Positions 36,601-44,718 of a stretch of 64,000 bases of DNA are shown here, in pieces. A program made the position numbers and the translations under genes. This stretch comes from Bacillota bacterium (GTDB lineage: Bacteria; Bacillota; Clostridia; Oscillospirales; Oscillospiraceae), in NCBI GenBank assembly GCA_023402075.1, contig JAEXCS010000046.1, positions 10,480-74,479 of the forward strand. The letters are read 5' to 3'. The notes beneath the pieces are model-generated. The model worked only from the letters and a program-made list of their open reading frames with translations, ran no database searches and was not told the DNA's origin. Numbering within the stretch: the stretch's first letter is position 1; every line of letters begins with the position of its first letter.

Positions 36601-37175
36601 AAAATCCCCCGGTTCACCGTCTGCTGGTCGGGAATGCCATGATCCTGAATTTCCAGATAAAAGCGGTCCGGGCCAAACAACTCGGCCATTTCCAGCGCCA
36701 CGGCTTTGGCTGTTTCATACTCTCCGTTGCGTATCCGCCGGGGAATTTCTCCCGCAAGGCAGGCGGACAGGGCGATCAATCCCCCGTGGTGCTCCCGCAG
36801 CAGCTCCATATCAATCCGGGGCTTGATGTAAAACCCCTCCGTCCACGCCATGGACACCATGTAAGACAGGTTGCGATACCCCTCCTCGTTTTCGCACAGC
36901 AGCACCAGATGGCGGCTTTCCGCGTCAAATTCGTGCTGCTTTTGAAGGCGGGTCCTGCCTCTGGGGGCCACGTAGACCTCGCAGCCGATGATGGGCTTGA
37001 TGCCCGCGTCCTTGCAGGCACGATAAAAGTCAATCGCACCGTACATCACCCCGTGGTCGGTGATGGCACAGGCGGTTTGGCCCATCCCCTTCAGAACAGC
37101 CGGCAGCTCCTTGATGCGGCAGGCCCCGTCCAGCAGACTGAACTCCGTATGAACATGTAAATGGGCAAAGGACAT
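33684..37175 (-). CDS. dnaE: DNA polymerase III alpha subunit (DnaE)
   Basis: The 1163-residue replicative polymerase starts with a PHP domain (HLHVHTEFSLLDG, AITDHGVMYG). The palm has PDIDMDFGD (catalytic aspartates) and GPGRGSAAGSLVSY, then a helix-hairpin-helix region and a C-terminal OB domain (VCIAGVVTSSKTK). This is the E. coli DnaE architecture without an exonuclease insertion, the second replicative polymerase of Firmicutes beside PolC. ATG at 37175 follows AGGAGCGACCT; the in-frame ATG at 37196 has no ribosome-binding site. It is the last gene of the operon that begins at hprK. Confidence 0.97.
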   Translation of the reverse strand: MSFAHLHVHTEFSLLDGACRIKELPAVLKGMGQTACAITDHGVMYGAIDFYRACKDAGIKPIIGCEVYVAPRGRTRLQKQHEFDAESRHLVLLCENEEGYRNLSYMVSMAWTEGFYIKPRIDMELLREHHGGLIALSACLAGEIPRRIRNGEYETAKAVALEMAELFGPDRFYLEIQDHGIPDQQTVNRGILKLHKETGLPMVCTNDAHYLRKEDAEAHDVLLCIQTGKLLSDENRMRYEPRNFYLRSEEEMRTLFEGYEDAVDNTGKIAERCNLEFEFGKYQLPEFHLPEGYDAYTYIKELCDTGFAQRYGGEHPEYREQLDYELEMIEKMGFTDYFLIVSDFVRYAREVGIPVGPGRGSAAGSLVSYCLGITDVEPMRFGLYFERFLNPERVSMPDIDMDFGDVRRGEVVEYVRRKYGDDHVAQIVTFGTMAARGVIRDVGRVLGMPYAEVDNIAKQVPFTPHITLKDALRLSKPLSDLYEGDENVKILIDTAKKLEGMPRNASTHAAGVVITKRPVYEYVPLAKNDDAVVCQYIMTTLEELGLLKMDFLGLRNLTVLDDAVKMVEAERPGFRLEDIPEDDAATYEMLGQGKTIGVFQMESAGMTGVCVGLKPHNMEDISSIIALYRPGPMDSIPKFIACAQNPKRISYLHPSLEPILSNTYGCILYQEQVIEIFRRLAGYSLGQADMVRRAISKKKAAQIAREKDAFIHGEQERNISGCVANGIPEAAAEAIYQDIYDFAHYAFNKAHSVSYAVVAYQTAYFKRHFTKEYMAALLTSVLDNSAKIAGYITECRDWGIKLLPPDINCSCDTFTVEEGGIRFGLAAVKNIGRGFIQAVMREREERPFVSLSDFCGRMNGSDMNKRAMENLIRSGAFDGFGAKRSQLLKVYETVMDSVASASRQNVEGQIDFFSMAAGNDDKPKPVKEMHLPDIPEFTRQELMNMEKETTGLYLSGHPMDQYRDEVKRLNAPSIASILDDFSQEGGPTRFADGQRVCIAGVVTSSKTKTTKNNSLMAYVTVEDDTAAIELLCFARTLESCGPCLQENQAVVVRGKLSVRDEKAPQLMCDSAAPLGGGALPPDPVPERREGKTVEGGALYLKFSGKDSPELRHMKLVFQMFPGSTPVKLVMADTRKVFGTQVLLHRALLQEAKETLGEENVVVK

Positions 37176-37238
37176 AGGTCGCTCCTGTTCTTTCATATTG
37201 GCTTTTCCGGCGGCAGAGCCGCGCTCGGCGCGCAGAAT

Positions 37239-37691
37239 TCAGTTCCTCTCTCGTTCTGCCAGCATTTCTTCAAGAATCTCCACCGCCGTGACAATCATGT
37301 TGTCGCAGTGGGCCGTGACGCCCAGCCGCAGGGCGGCGGGGTTTTTCTCGTTGGGCTGGGGATGGGCTGCCAGCAGATCTGCACAGCGGGTCAGTCCGAA
37401 AACCTCCTCAAACCGGCGGCGAAATTCCTTTACGGCGGCATAGGTCCGCTTTTTCCCCTCTGTGTCCGCGCCGTCCGTGTGGGGCGCAAGCCACCCAAGC
37501 ACCAGCACCCCGCCGCTGACGGCGCCGCACAGCTCCCCGTGGCTTCCGCCCACGCCGCCGCCAAACCCGCCCCCGGCGGCGGCAATCACCGTCTCCGGAA
37601 TCTTCAGCAAATCCGCAAACGCCAGCGCCACCGCCTGCGCGCAGTTATAGCCCGCTTTGTGATATTGATACGCCGCCTCGCACCGATCCAT
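37239..37691 (-). CDS. C_GCAxxG_C_C family protein
   Basis: This is a 150-residue protein of the redox-active C_GCAxxG_C_C family, named for its spaced cysteines: YNCAQAV near the start, then GELCGAVSGGVLVLG, TRCADL and TAHCDNM. It has no signal peptide. The family often sits near oxidoreductases and may bind a metal or iron-sulfur cluster, but its function is not established. ATG at 37691 has AAGGGGA about 9 nt upstream. It lies between a CatA-like gene and dnaE on the same strand. Confidence 0.85.
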   Translation of the reverse strand: MDRCEAAYQYHKAGYNCAQAVALAFADLLKIPETVIAAAGGGFGGGVGGSHGELCGAVSGGVLVLGWLAPHTDGADTEGKKRTYAAVKEFRRRFEEVFGLTRCADLLAAHPQPNEKNPAALRLGVTAHCDNMIVTAVEILEEMLAERERN

Positions 37692-37716
37692 CGTAAAAGT
37701 TCCCCTTTATCCTGTC

Positions 37717-38346
37717 TTATCGGGCCTTGGACGCCCGACGTTCCAATTCCTCGTAAAACCGCCCCAGATGAATGCCATCGACCAGCCCATGGTGGGCCAG
37801 AATCGTCACGGGCAGGCTCGTCCGCCCGTTTTCCTCCGTCCATTTCCCCCAGGAAATCCGCACGTTGCTAAATGCCGGGCTGGGCACCGGCAAAACCAAG
37901 TCTGTATATCGGAGCCAAGGTACGCACGAGACAAAAAAGAACTCCTCGTGTCCCTGCTCCTCCGCAATGGTCCCTCCATATTTGGCAGTCTCCAGCGCCG
38001 TGCGTCCCGTCTCCAAAAACTCCGAAAAGGGCAGCGCCGTGTCCAGTGTGCAGTAGGCATAGGCCCCGTCGGGCTTTGCCACAGTGCAGGAACAGCGGCA
38101 GCTTCTGTACTCAACCACGCGTCCCTCTTCAATCCGCCGACGAAGCTCCGGCACGGCGTTGGCCGCCGCCATCCCCTCGTAGGTCAGCGAAAGGAAAAAA
38201 GGTGTTCCGTCCTTTCGGATTCTCTCCATAAGGGCGGTGATATCCACCTGACAGGTCACTCCCACATAGGGGTTTGCCATGGCTGAAAAATAGGCAAACT
38301 GCTCCCGCCGGGGATCCCCGGTCATATCCACAATATGTTTATTCAT
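37717..38346 (-). CDS. CatA-like O-acetyltransferase (chloramphenicol acetyltransferase fold)
   Basis: The 209-residue protein has the CAT trimer fold: the acid-base histidine lies in AHHGLVDGIHLGRF (HHxxxDG), and FFLSLTYEGMAAANAVPELR matches the N-terminal half. Chromosomal CatA-like proteins of this length in Clostridia are not all chloramphenicol resistance enzymes, and their natural acceptors are mostly unknown. ATG at 38346 follows GGGGAGAACGAG. The gene sits within the whiA-dnaE operon with no sign of a mobile element, so resistance should not be assumed. Confidence 0.82.
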   Translation of the reverse strand: MNKHIVDMTGDPRREQFAYFSAMANPYVGVTCQVDITALMERIRKDGTPFFLSLTYEGMAAANAVPELRRRIEEGRVVEYRSCRCSCTVAKPDGAYAYCTLDTALPFSEFLETGRTALETAKYGGTIAEEQGHEEFFFVSCVPWLRYTDLVLPVPSPAFSNVRISWGKWTEENGRTSLPVTILAHHGLVDGIHLGRFYEELERRASKAR

Positions 38347-38397
38347 CTCGTTCTCCCCTATTATCAGGGCCGCCGACAGCACAACAGGCCGTCTAGA

Positions 38398-39315
38398 TTA
38401 TTTAGGCGGCTCGCCCCGCAGCTCTCTTGCCAGCCCCGTCAGCTTGCGCAGACGGTGGTTCAGACAGGATTTCGTCACCGGCGGGTCTAAACTGTCCGCC
38501 AGCTCCGAAAGGCTCAGCTCCGGTTTTTCCAGCCGGGCCAGCGCCGTTTTGCGCAGCTTGTCCGGAAGCTGCTCCAAAAGGCCCGCATCCATCAGGCGGC
38601 GAATGGCCTCCGCCTGCTCCAGCGCCGCGTCCACCGACTTGTCAAGATTTGCGTTGTCGCAATTCAGCCGTCGGTTTACGCTGTTGCGCAGGTCTTTTTC
38701 CATTTTCGCGCTCATCACGCTCATAGCTGCCACCGGCGCGCCGATCAGTGTCAAAAAGTCCTCAATCTGATCGCTCTGCTTAAAGTAGGTGATGTAGCTC
38801 CCGTTGCGGCTCAGGCTCTTGGGTGGAAAGCCGTTGTCCCGCAGCAATGCTTCCAGCTCCCGGCTCACCTGCAAATGAGAAGTCGCCAGCTCCAGATGAT
38901 ACCGCTTCAGCGGGTCCGTAACACTTCCCCCGGCAAAAAACACGCCCCGCAGAAACGAAGCCCGGCAGCACTCCTCCTCCAGCAGACCAAAGTTGATGTG
39001 CAGCACCATGTTCTGCTCCGGCGAAAAGCCCAGTGCGTCAATAATCCCGTCCAGCTTGCTGCGTTCGGTCATCTGAAACACCAATTTTCCCTGTGCGTCC
39101 AGTTCCGGCTTCCTGTCAAACCGAATCCGAAAGGCACGATGAAACAGCCGGGGCAGCCTTGCGGCAAGGTTTGGGTTTTCCGTGACAATGCGGATTTCTC
39201 CGGAGTGAAAGGTGTTGCAGTAAAGCAGAATGCCGTAAGCCTCGGCCAAAGCACAGCAATGCTTTTGAACCTCCAGCCGGCACAGCTCGTTTTTCGCGTC
39301 ATAGGAAAAGGACAT
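38398..39315 (-). CDS. whiA: DNA-binding protein WhiA
   Basis: The 305-residue regulator has an N-terminal LAGLIDADG-type homing-endonuclease-like domain (SYDAKNELCRL, LRGVFFAGGSV) and a C-terminal helix-turn-helix (LSELADSLDPPVTKSCLNHRLRKL). WhiA controls sporulation in actinomycetes and cell division or chromosome segregation in Bacillus. ATG at 39315 follows GAGGTGAGCGGG. It directly follows yvcK and rapZ, the conserved Gram-positive rapZ-yvcK-whiA cluster. Confidence 0.96.
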   Translation of the reverse strand: MSFSYDAKNELCRLEVQKHCCALAEAYGILLYCNTFHSGEIRIVTENPNLAARLPRLFHRAFRIRFDRKPELDAQGKLVFQMTERSKLDGIIDALGFSPEQNMVLHINFGLLEEECCRASFLRGVFFAGGSVTDPLKRYHLELATSHLQVSRELEALLRDNGFPPKSLSRNGSYITYFKQSDQIEDFLTLIGAPVAAMSVMSAKMEKDLRNSVNRRLNCDNANLDKSVDAALEQAEAIRRLMDAGLLEQLPDKLRKTALARLEKPELSLSELADSLDPPVTKSCLNHRLRKLTGLARELRGEPPK

Positions 39316-39328
39316 CCCGCTCACCTCT

Positions 39329-40396
39329 TTACTCTTTTGCATGCTCCGCACGGTAAAAATCTCCCCCTGTGGCAAACCTGCCCTCCGCAATGCGGACGCT
39401 GCGCTCCGCGTGGAGCAAAATCAGTTCCCGGGCAAGGCTTGCCGGGTCGTGGCGCACAAAGCCGTCCGCCACCGTGGCCACGGGCCGGTTGACCAGCTCC
39501 ACGCCAAGGGCCGCGCACCGCTCTCTGTCGCGGCAGATAGGCTCCGCCCCTTCCTGTTCGTACCGCTGGGCAACGCTTCGGGGAATGGGCGAGGCGTTGG
39601 TCAGACATAAATCAAACAGCCCCGGCGCCGAGTGCTTGAACAGGGCCGCGATGTGGTCCGCCACGGTATAGCCCTCTGTTTCCCCCTCCTGTGTCATCAC
39701 GTTGCAGACGTAGACTTTTAATCCGTTTGCTTTCCGGATAGCATCCACAATACCGTCCACCAGCAGATTTGGAATGATGCTGGTATACAGGCTTCCCGGC
39801 CCCAGCACCACCATGTCCGCCTGTAAAATGGCTTCCACGGCCTCGGGCAAGGCAGGCGGACGCTCCGGCAGAAGCCGAACCCGGCGGATGCGGCAGTCCT
39901 GCTCTTTTTTGCAGTAAGAAATTTTCGATTCTCCCACCACACGCACGCCGTTTTCAAACTCCGCCTCCAACTGCACGTTGGCATTGGTGACGGGCAGCAC
40001 CCGCCCCGTAATTGCCAGCACCTCGCTCATCCGGCTCACCGCCGCGTCAAAGGAGGGGGAAATGCCGTTCAGCGCCGCCAGAAACAGGTTTCCGAAGCTC
40101 TGCCCGGCAAGCACTCCCTCCGAAAAGCGATAATGTAATAGCTCCGCCATCAGCGGCTCCGTGTTGGCCAGCGCTTCAAGACAGTTGCGGATATCCCCCG
40201 GAGGCGGCATCCGCAAATCGCTGCGCAGCGCCCCGGAGCCGCCACCGTCATCCGCCACAGTGACGATGGCGGTGATATTTTCCGTATATTGCTTCAGCCC
40301 CCGAAGCATGTTGGAAAGGCCGTGTCCGCCGCCAATGACGGCAATTTTCGGTCCCCGCGCTCTGGGAGGACGGTAGAGCGTGTGTTGATTTTCCAT
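39329..40396 (-). CDS. yvcK: Gluconeogenesis factor YvcK (GlmR)
   Basis: This 355-residue protein is a CofD-like Rossmann enzyme relative. It has VIGGGHGLSNMLRGLK and VADDGGGSGALRSDL at the N-terminus and LGPGSLYTSIIPNLLV in the middle. YvcK/GlmR binds UDP-GlcNAc and stimulates GlmS, routing carbon to the cell wall during growth on gluconeogenic substrates. It is the central gene of rapZ-yvcK-whiA. Confidence 0.96.
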   Translation of the reverse strand: MENQHTLYRPPRARGPKIAVIGGGHGLSNMLRGLKQYTENITAIVTVADDGGGSGALRSDLRMPPPGDIRNCLEALANTEPLMAELLHYRFSEGVLAGQSFGNLFLAALNGISPSFDAAVSRMSEVLAITGRVLPVTNANVQLEAEFENGVRVVGESKISYCKKEQDCRIRRVRLLPERPPALPEAVEAILQADMVVLGPGSLYTSIIPNLLVDGIVDAIRKANGLKVYVCNVMTQEGETEGYTVADHIAALFKHSAPGLFDLCLTNASPIPRSVAQRYEQEGAEPICRDRERCAALGVELVNRPVATVADGFVRHDPASLARELILLHAERSVRIAEGRFATGGDFYRAEHAKE

Positions 40397-40420
40397 GGCT
40401 TCCCTTTCACCCCGGGCCTG

Positions 40421-41281
40421 TCAGCCCTTGGGCATGTCCCGATGATACTCCGTCACGGGGTAGCCCAACTGACGGACAAAGCCCGTCAGCGCATGGGCCA
40501 CGGCCACGGAGCGGTGCCGTCCGCCGGTGCAGCCCACCGACACGGTGAGGCTGGTTTTCCCCTCCCCGGCATACAGCGGCAGTGTCAGCGCCAGCAAATC
40601 CTTCAGTTTATCGAGAAATTCTCTCGCCTGACGGAAGGAAAACACATAGCCGGAAACATCCTTGTCCAGCCCCGTCTTTTCCCGCAGTTCCTCAATATAA
40701 AATGGGTTTGGCAAAAATCGCACGTCCAGCACCAAATCGGCCTCCAGCGGCAGACCATACTTAAATCCGAAGGAGGTCACCGCAACGGTCATCCCCGTCT
40801 TCTCGTCCTTTTCGCTGAAAAGACGCAGAAGCTCGGCCCGAAGCTGCGCAGTAGACAGGCTGCTGGTATCAATCACATAGTCCGCCTGCTCCTTCACGGG
40901 ACGCATTACCTCAATTTCACGGCGAACCGCTTCTTCCAGCGTGTCCGTCCCCCCGCTGAGGGGATGACGGCGGCGCGTCTCCTTATACCGCTTGATAACT
41001 GCCTCCGGCGAAGCCTGCAAAAACAGCATTCTGCACACGCCGCCCATACCCCGCAGTTTTTCCAGTACGTCGAACAGTTCGGTAAAAGAGTCCGAGGTCC
41101 GCACATCATACACCAGCGCCACCCGGTCATACCGTCCGTTGCCCCCCGCGCAGAATTCCGCAAATTTCAAAATCATGGCCGCAGGCATATTGTCCACGAT
41201 ATAAAAGCCCAAGTCCTCCAAAAAGGAGGCGGCCTTGCTCTTCCCTGCCCCGGACAGGCCGGAAATAATCAAAATTTCCAT
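40421..41281 (-). CDS. rapZ: RapZ family nucleotide-binding protein (YvcJ)
   Basis: The 286-residue protein has Walker A GLSGAGKS at residues 8-15 and the C-terminal RapZ domain with VSVGCTGGRHRSVAVAHAL. In E. coli RapZ tunes GlmS through small RNAs; the Firmicutes YvcJ ortholog binds nucleotides and affects competence. ATG at 41281 gives the family N-terminus MEILIISG; an upstream GTG at 41317 overlaps murB but adds 12 extra residues. It is followed by yvcK. Confidence 0.95.
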   Translation of the reverse strand: MEILIISGLSGAGKSKAASFLEDLGFYIVDNMPAAMILKFAEFCAGGNGRYDRVALVYDVRTSDSFTELFDVLEKLRGMGGVCRMLFLQASPEAVIKRYKETRRRHPLSGGTDTLEEAVRREIEVMRPVKEQADYVIDTSSLSTAQLRAELLRLFSEKDEKTGMTVAVTSFGFKYGLPLEADLVLDVRFLPNPFYIEELREKTGLDKDVSGYVFSFRQAREFLDKLKDLLALTLPLYAGEGKTSLTVSVGCTGGRHRSVAVAHALTGFVRQLGYPVTEYHRDMPKG

Positions 41282-41313
41282 GCAATCACCCGCTTCTCTC
41301 TCCCGCGCGGCAC

Positions 41314-42234
41314 TCACCGCACAATTTTAACCTCCGGTTCCAGCCGAATGCTGGAAAGTTCCTCCACCCGCTCCTGAATCTGACGAATCAGCTCCGTCAC
41401 GTCGGCAAAGGTGGCGTTCCCCCGGTTGACCACAAAGCCCGCGTGCTTCTCGCTTACCTGCGCGCCGCCGACTCGCAGTCCCTTCAAGCCGCATTGGTCA
41501 ATCAGCGTCCCCGCGTAAGCGCCCACCGGACGCTTAAAGGTGCTTCCCGCGCTGGGCAGTTCCAAGGGCTGGCTGGCCCTGCGTCTTCCTTTCAAGTCGT
41601 CCATCCTCGCCCGTATTTGGGCCGGGTCGCCGGGCGACAGGCGGAAGACGGCGTATAAAACCACCCAGTCCGGGTGGTCGGTCAGCACGCTGTGGCGATA
41701 GCCAAAGCCCAGTTCCTCCGCCGAGAGGTACTTCACGCCCTCCTTCGGGTCCAGCAGAGCAGCTCCGGCCACCACCTGCTTCATCTCCCCGCCGTAGGCC
41801 CCGGCGTTCATGCATAAGGCGCCCCCCACTGCACCGGGGATTCCGTGGGCAAACTCCAATCCCGTAAGGCCCTGCTTTTGCGCAAAGTCCGCCAGCCGCG
41901 CCAGAGACGTTCCTGCCTCGGCCATCAGTTCGTTTTCTCCCGCTCCCAGCTCCAGCCGGTTCAGCCCGGCAGTGGTGTCAATCACCAGCCGGTTCAGCCC
42001 TTCATCAGGCACCAGCAGATTTGTTCCGTTTCCCATCACCAGCGGCCGCGCGCCGCAGCTTAGAGCAAAGTCACACAGCAGCACCATCTGCTCCCCACTG
42101 CGGGGAAAGGCCATGCGCCTTGCCGGTCCGCCGATGTGAAAGGAGGTGTGGCGGCTCATCGCCTCATCGTTTTTTATTGTAAGGTCCGGCAGATAGTCCG
42201 CCGCCCATTTGTCCAGCTCTTCCGCCCAATCCAT
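41314..42234 (-). CDS. murB: UDP-N-acetylenolpyruvoylglucosamine reductase
   Basis: This 306-residue FAD enzyme carries out the second step of peptidoglycan precursor synthesis, giving UDP-MurNAc. It has TSFHIGGPARRM (FAD domain), PLVMGNGTNLLVPDEG and the catalytic serine motif SAGSTFKRP, a type II MurB. ATG at 42234 follows AGGGGGAGCCGT. It lies between the ROK kinase and rapZ, an arrangement common in Clostridia, and shares the operon with yvcK, which also acts on wall precursor supply. Confidence 0.96.
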   Translation of the reverse strand: MDWAEELDKWAADYLPDLTIKNDEAMSRHTSFHIGGPARRMAFPRSGEQMVLLCDFALSCGARPLVMGNGTNLLVPDEGLNRLVIDTTAGLNRLELGAGENELMAEAGTSLARLADFAQKQGLTGLEFAHGIPGAVGGALCMNAGAYGGEMKQVVAGAALLDPKEGVKYLSAEELGFGYRHSVLTDHPDWVVLYAVFRLSPGDPAQIRARMDDLKGRRRASQPLELPSAGSTFKRPVGAYAGTLIDQCGLKGLRVGGAQVSEKHAGFVVNRGNATFADVTELIRQIQERVEELSSIRLEPEVKIVR

Positions 42235-42253
42235 ACGGCTCCCCCTCAAAAAT

Positions 42254-43195
42254 TCAGATTACCCGGCCCAGCAGCGCCGCGCCAATCATTCCCGCATCGT
42301 TGCCAAGCTCAGCCCGGACCACGGATACCTTTCCGCCGCAGCGGGCGGCATAGCTCTCCCGGTTCACAATTTCCCGCAAAGGAGCAAGCAGAAGCTCCTC
42401 CTCCGCCTCTCCGATTCCGCCGCCGATGGCAAGCACCTCCGGCTGCAAAATGTTCAGAAGGTTTACAATCCCCGCCGCCAGATATGAAACAAAGGTTCCG
42501 CACAGCGCCTTCGCCGACTTGTCGTCCCGCAGGGCTGCCCCAAAGACCGTCCTGCCGGTGACATTGGTTCCGCCACCGGATTCCGCCCACAAAAGGCTGG
42601 CTCTATCCCGTTCCATGGTTTCTCTCGTCATGCGAATCAGGCCGGTGGCAGAGGCGTATGTCTCCCAGCAGCCCCGCCGCCCGCAGGAGCAGGGTACGCC
42701 GTCCTTCTCTACCACCATATGCCCCACCTCGCCCGCCATTCCTCCGGCAGAGTAGAGCTTCCCGTTCAAAATAAAGCCGCCGCCGATGCCGGTGCCAAGA
42801 GTCACCACGGCAAAATTTTTTGTTCCCCGCCCCGCGCCGCAAAAATATTCGCCCACGGCGGCGCAGTTGGCGTCGTTCTCCAGCAGCACGGGAACGTCCA
42901 GATAGCTCCGGAATAGCTGGGCAAGCGGGACGTTTTTCATGGGAATATTGCAGGTGTAAAGCACCTGCCCCGCCATAGCCGCACCCGGAATGCCCATGCC
43001 CACATATTCAAGGCTTTCCGGATTTACGCCCCCATCCCGGGCCGCCTGCACGGCCAGAGACGCAAGCGTTTTTGCAAAACCCTCGTCTCCTTGGAATTCA
43101 CCCAGCGGAATTTTGCGCACAGCCAGCAGGCGGCCCGTTTCATCCACAAGACCGGCCCGCAGGTTTGTTCCGCCCACGTCCACACCAATGTGCAT
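42254..43195 (-). CDS. glk: ROK family glucokinase
   Basis: The 313-residue sugar kinase has an ATP-binding DVGGTNLRAGLVDE motif, the catalytic region LLENDANCAAVGEY, the conserved EVGHMVVEKDG and the zinc cluster CSCGRRGCWE diagnostic of ROK proteins. There is no N-terminal helix-turn-helix, so it is a kinase rather than a repressor. The likely reaction is glucose to glucose-6-phosphate. ATG at 43195 overlaps the end of hprK and has GGGGAGCG upstream. Another hexose or N-acetyl sugar is possible. Confidence 0.9.
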   Translation of the reverse strand: MHIGVDVGGTNLRAGLVDETGRLLAVRKIPLGEFQGDEGFAKTLASLAVQAARDGGVNPESLEYVGMGIPGAAMAGQVLYTCNIPMKNVPLAQLFRSYLDVPVLLENDANCAAVGEYFCGAGRGTKNFAVVTLGTGIGGGFILNGKLYSAGGMAGEVGHMVVEKDGVPCSCGRRGCWETYASATGLIRMTRETMERDRASLLWAESGGGTNVTGRTVFGAALRDDKSAKALCGTFVSYLAAGIVNLLNILQPEVLAIGGGIGEAEEELLLAPLREIVNRESYAARCGGKVSVVRAELGNDAGMIGAALLGRVI

Positions 43196-43196
43196 C

Positions 43197-44129
43197 TTAC
43201 TGCGCTCCCCGGTCCGCCCGTTCATCCACCCGACGGACCAACTCCTCCGCCGCATTGTAGCCGAAGCGGCGGTGACGATTGTTCATGGCCGCCACCTCCA
43301 CAATGCTGGCCAGATTCCGTCCGGGCCGCACGGGGATGTTGACACAGGGCACTTGCAAATCCAGAATTTCCAGATAGTGATCCTCCAGCCCCAGCCGGTC
43401 GTAAACCCGGCTGCTGTCCCACTGCTCCAGCTCCACCACCAAATCAATCTGGGCCTCTTCCTTGATTGCCCGCATTCCAAACAGCTGCCGCACATCGATT
43501 ACGCCGATGCCCCGCAGTTCAATGTAATGCCGGATCATTTCCGGCGCCGTGCCAATCAGCTCGTTGGAAATGCGCCGAATGTCCACAGAATCGTCTGCCA
43601 CCAGCCGGTGTCCCCGCATAATCAGCTCGATAGCCGTCTCGCTCTTTCCAATGCCGGAGTCCCCGGTAAGCAGAATCCCCTCACCGTACACGTCCATCAA
43701 AACGCCGTGCCGCCCGATGCAGGGGGCCAGTCGGCGATTGAGAAACTCAATGGCGTGGGAGGTAAACTCCACCGTGGTTTCCGAGGTGCGCAGCAGCGTC
43801 CGTTCATATTCCCGGGCGCTTTCCTCGCACTCCGGAAAACAATCAAGATTCCGGGAAATCACCAGCGCCGGAATGTCGTAAAGAAACAGGTCGTCAAATG
43901 CCTTTTTCCGCTCCTGTGCGCTCAGGCCCTTCAGATACATGACCTCCGCCTTGCCGATTACCTGAAGGCGGCGGGGGTCAAAATAATCATAGAAGCCCAA
44001 AAATTGAAGTCCCGGCCGGTTCACGTCCGTAATGGTAAGAACCGCCTCTTCGTAATCGCTTCCCCGATTGATCAGCTGCAAATCAAAGGCAGCCGCAAAC
44101 TCCGTCATTTTCAGTCCGTTCGCCGTCAT
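43197..44129 (-). CDS. hprK: HPr kinase/phosphorylase
   Basis: The 310-residue bifunctional enzyme phosphorylates and dephosphorylates HPr on Ser46 for carbon catabolite control. The P-loop is GDSGIGKSETAIEL, preceded by RHGVLMDVYGEGILL, and the C-terminal signature is VNIPVRPGRN. ATG at 44129 follows AAGGAG by 10 nt; ATG at 44108 is a weaker alternative. It is the first gene after the promoter at 44251-44279 and heads the glk-murB-rapZ-yvcK-whiA-dnaE operon. Confidence 0.96.
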   Translation of the reverse strand: MTANGLKMTEFAAAFDLQLINRGSDYEEAVLTITDVNRPGLQFLGFYDYFDPRRLQVIGKAEVMYLKGLSAQERKKAFDDLFLYDIPALVISRNLDCFPECEESAREYERTLLRTSETTVEFTSHAIEFLNRRLAPCIGRHGVLMDVYGEGILLTGDSGIGKSETAIELIMRGHRLVADDSVDIRRISNELIGTAPEMIRHYIELRGIGVIDVRQLFGMRAIKEEAQIDLVVELEQWDSSRVYDRLGLEDHYLEILDLQVPCVNIPVRPGRNLASIVEVAAMNNRHRRFGYNAAEELVRRVDERADRGAQ

Positions 44130-44250
44130 AAGCGCCAGTCTCCTTCCGGGGCGGCCGTCAGGCGCCACCCTTCGGTGTTTTCAGTTCGCAGACGCACAGC
44201 GCCGCGGCGGTATCAATTGGTATTTTTATCATAACCGCTTTTTGCCTTTT

Positions 44251-44279
44251 ATTATAACGTATATGCCTGTTTTTCGCAA
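44251..44279 (-). promoter_or_regulatory. Sigma-A promoter of the hprK operon
   Basis: TTGCGA (44274-44279) and TATAAT (44251-44256), 17-nt spacer, about 120 bp upstream of hprK. Confidence 0.8.
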
Positions 44280-44336
44280 CTGTTTCACCCGGGCCGCCCC
44301 TGTTTAATATTTTTGAATATTTTTTAAGATTTCCCC

Positions 44337-44365
44337 TTGCTTTTTATGTTTTCATCTGTTAAAAT
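44337..44365 (+). promoter_or_regulatory. Sigma-A promoter of rpmB
   Basis: TTGCTT (44337-44342) and TAAAAT (44360-44365), 17-nt spacer, divergent from the hprK promoter in the same 290-bp gap. Confidence 0.6.
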
Positions 44366-44422
44366 ATCGTTTGTGCCTGTGAAGAGCAGGTTTGATTTCC
44401 CAACAGCAAGGAGGTGCAACGG

Positions 44423-44611
44423 ATGGCTAAGTGCGAATTTTGCGATAAGGGTGTCACCTTCGGAATTCAGGTGTCTCACTCCCACAGACGTTCCAATCGT
44501 CCCTGGAAGCCCAACGTAAAGCGTGTCAAAGCAGTTGTGAACGGTACGCCGCGCCATGTATATGTTTGTACCCGGTGTCTGCGTTCCGGCAAAGTTACCA
44601 GAGCGGTCTGA
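44423..44611 (+). CDS. rpmB: 50S ribosomal protein L28
   Basis: The 62-residue protein MAKCEFCDKGVTFG... has two CxxC pairs (CEFC and CTRC), the zinc-binding form of L28. SHSHRRSNRPWKPN is the family motif. ATG at 44423 follows AAGGAGGTG by 8 nt; an in-frame start at 44414 would lie inside the ribosome-binding site. It is monocistronic between its own promoter and terminator. Confidence 0.97.
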   Translation: MAKCEFCDKGVTFGIQVSHSHRRSNRPWKPNVKRVKAVVNGTPRHVYVCTRCLRSGKVTRAV

Positions 44612-44620
44612 TATGAGAAC

Positions 44621-44656
44621 TAACTCCCGAACCAAACTGTTCGGGAGTTATTTTTT
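44621..44656 (+). terminator. Rho-independent terminator of rpmB
   Basis: A perfect 12-bp stem TAACTCCCGAAC/GTTCGGGAGTTA with a 6-nt loop, followed by six T. Confidence 0.93.
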
Positions 44657-44672
44657 ATAGTCTTAAAAATGT

Positions 44673-44705
44673 TGTGACCACGGGCAATGTTTGTCCGCGG
44701 TCACA
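44673..44705 (-). terminator. Rho-independent terminator of the der-plsY-gpsA operon
   Basis: TGTGACC/GGTCACA arms with extended inner pairing lie 13 bp past the gpsA stop and are followed on the minus strand by ACATTTTTAAG. Confidence 0.7.
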
Positions 44706-44718
44706 TTTTTACTGTATA

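Noticed and set aside
37717..38346. Antibiotic-resistance (chloramphenicol) gene on a mobile element
   Set aside because: The fold fits, but no transposase, repeat or composition change surrounds it, and family membership alone does not show resistance.
44324..44635. Minus-strand ORF over rpmB
   Set aside because: Antisense to a certain ribosomal protein gene and its terminator.
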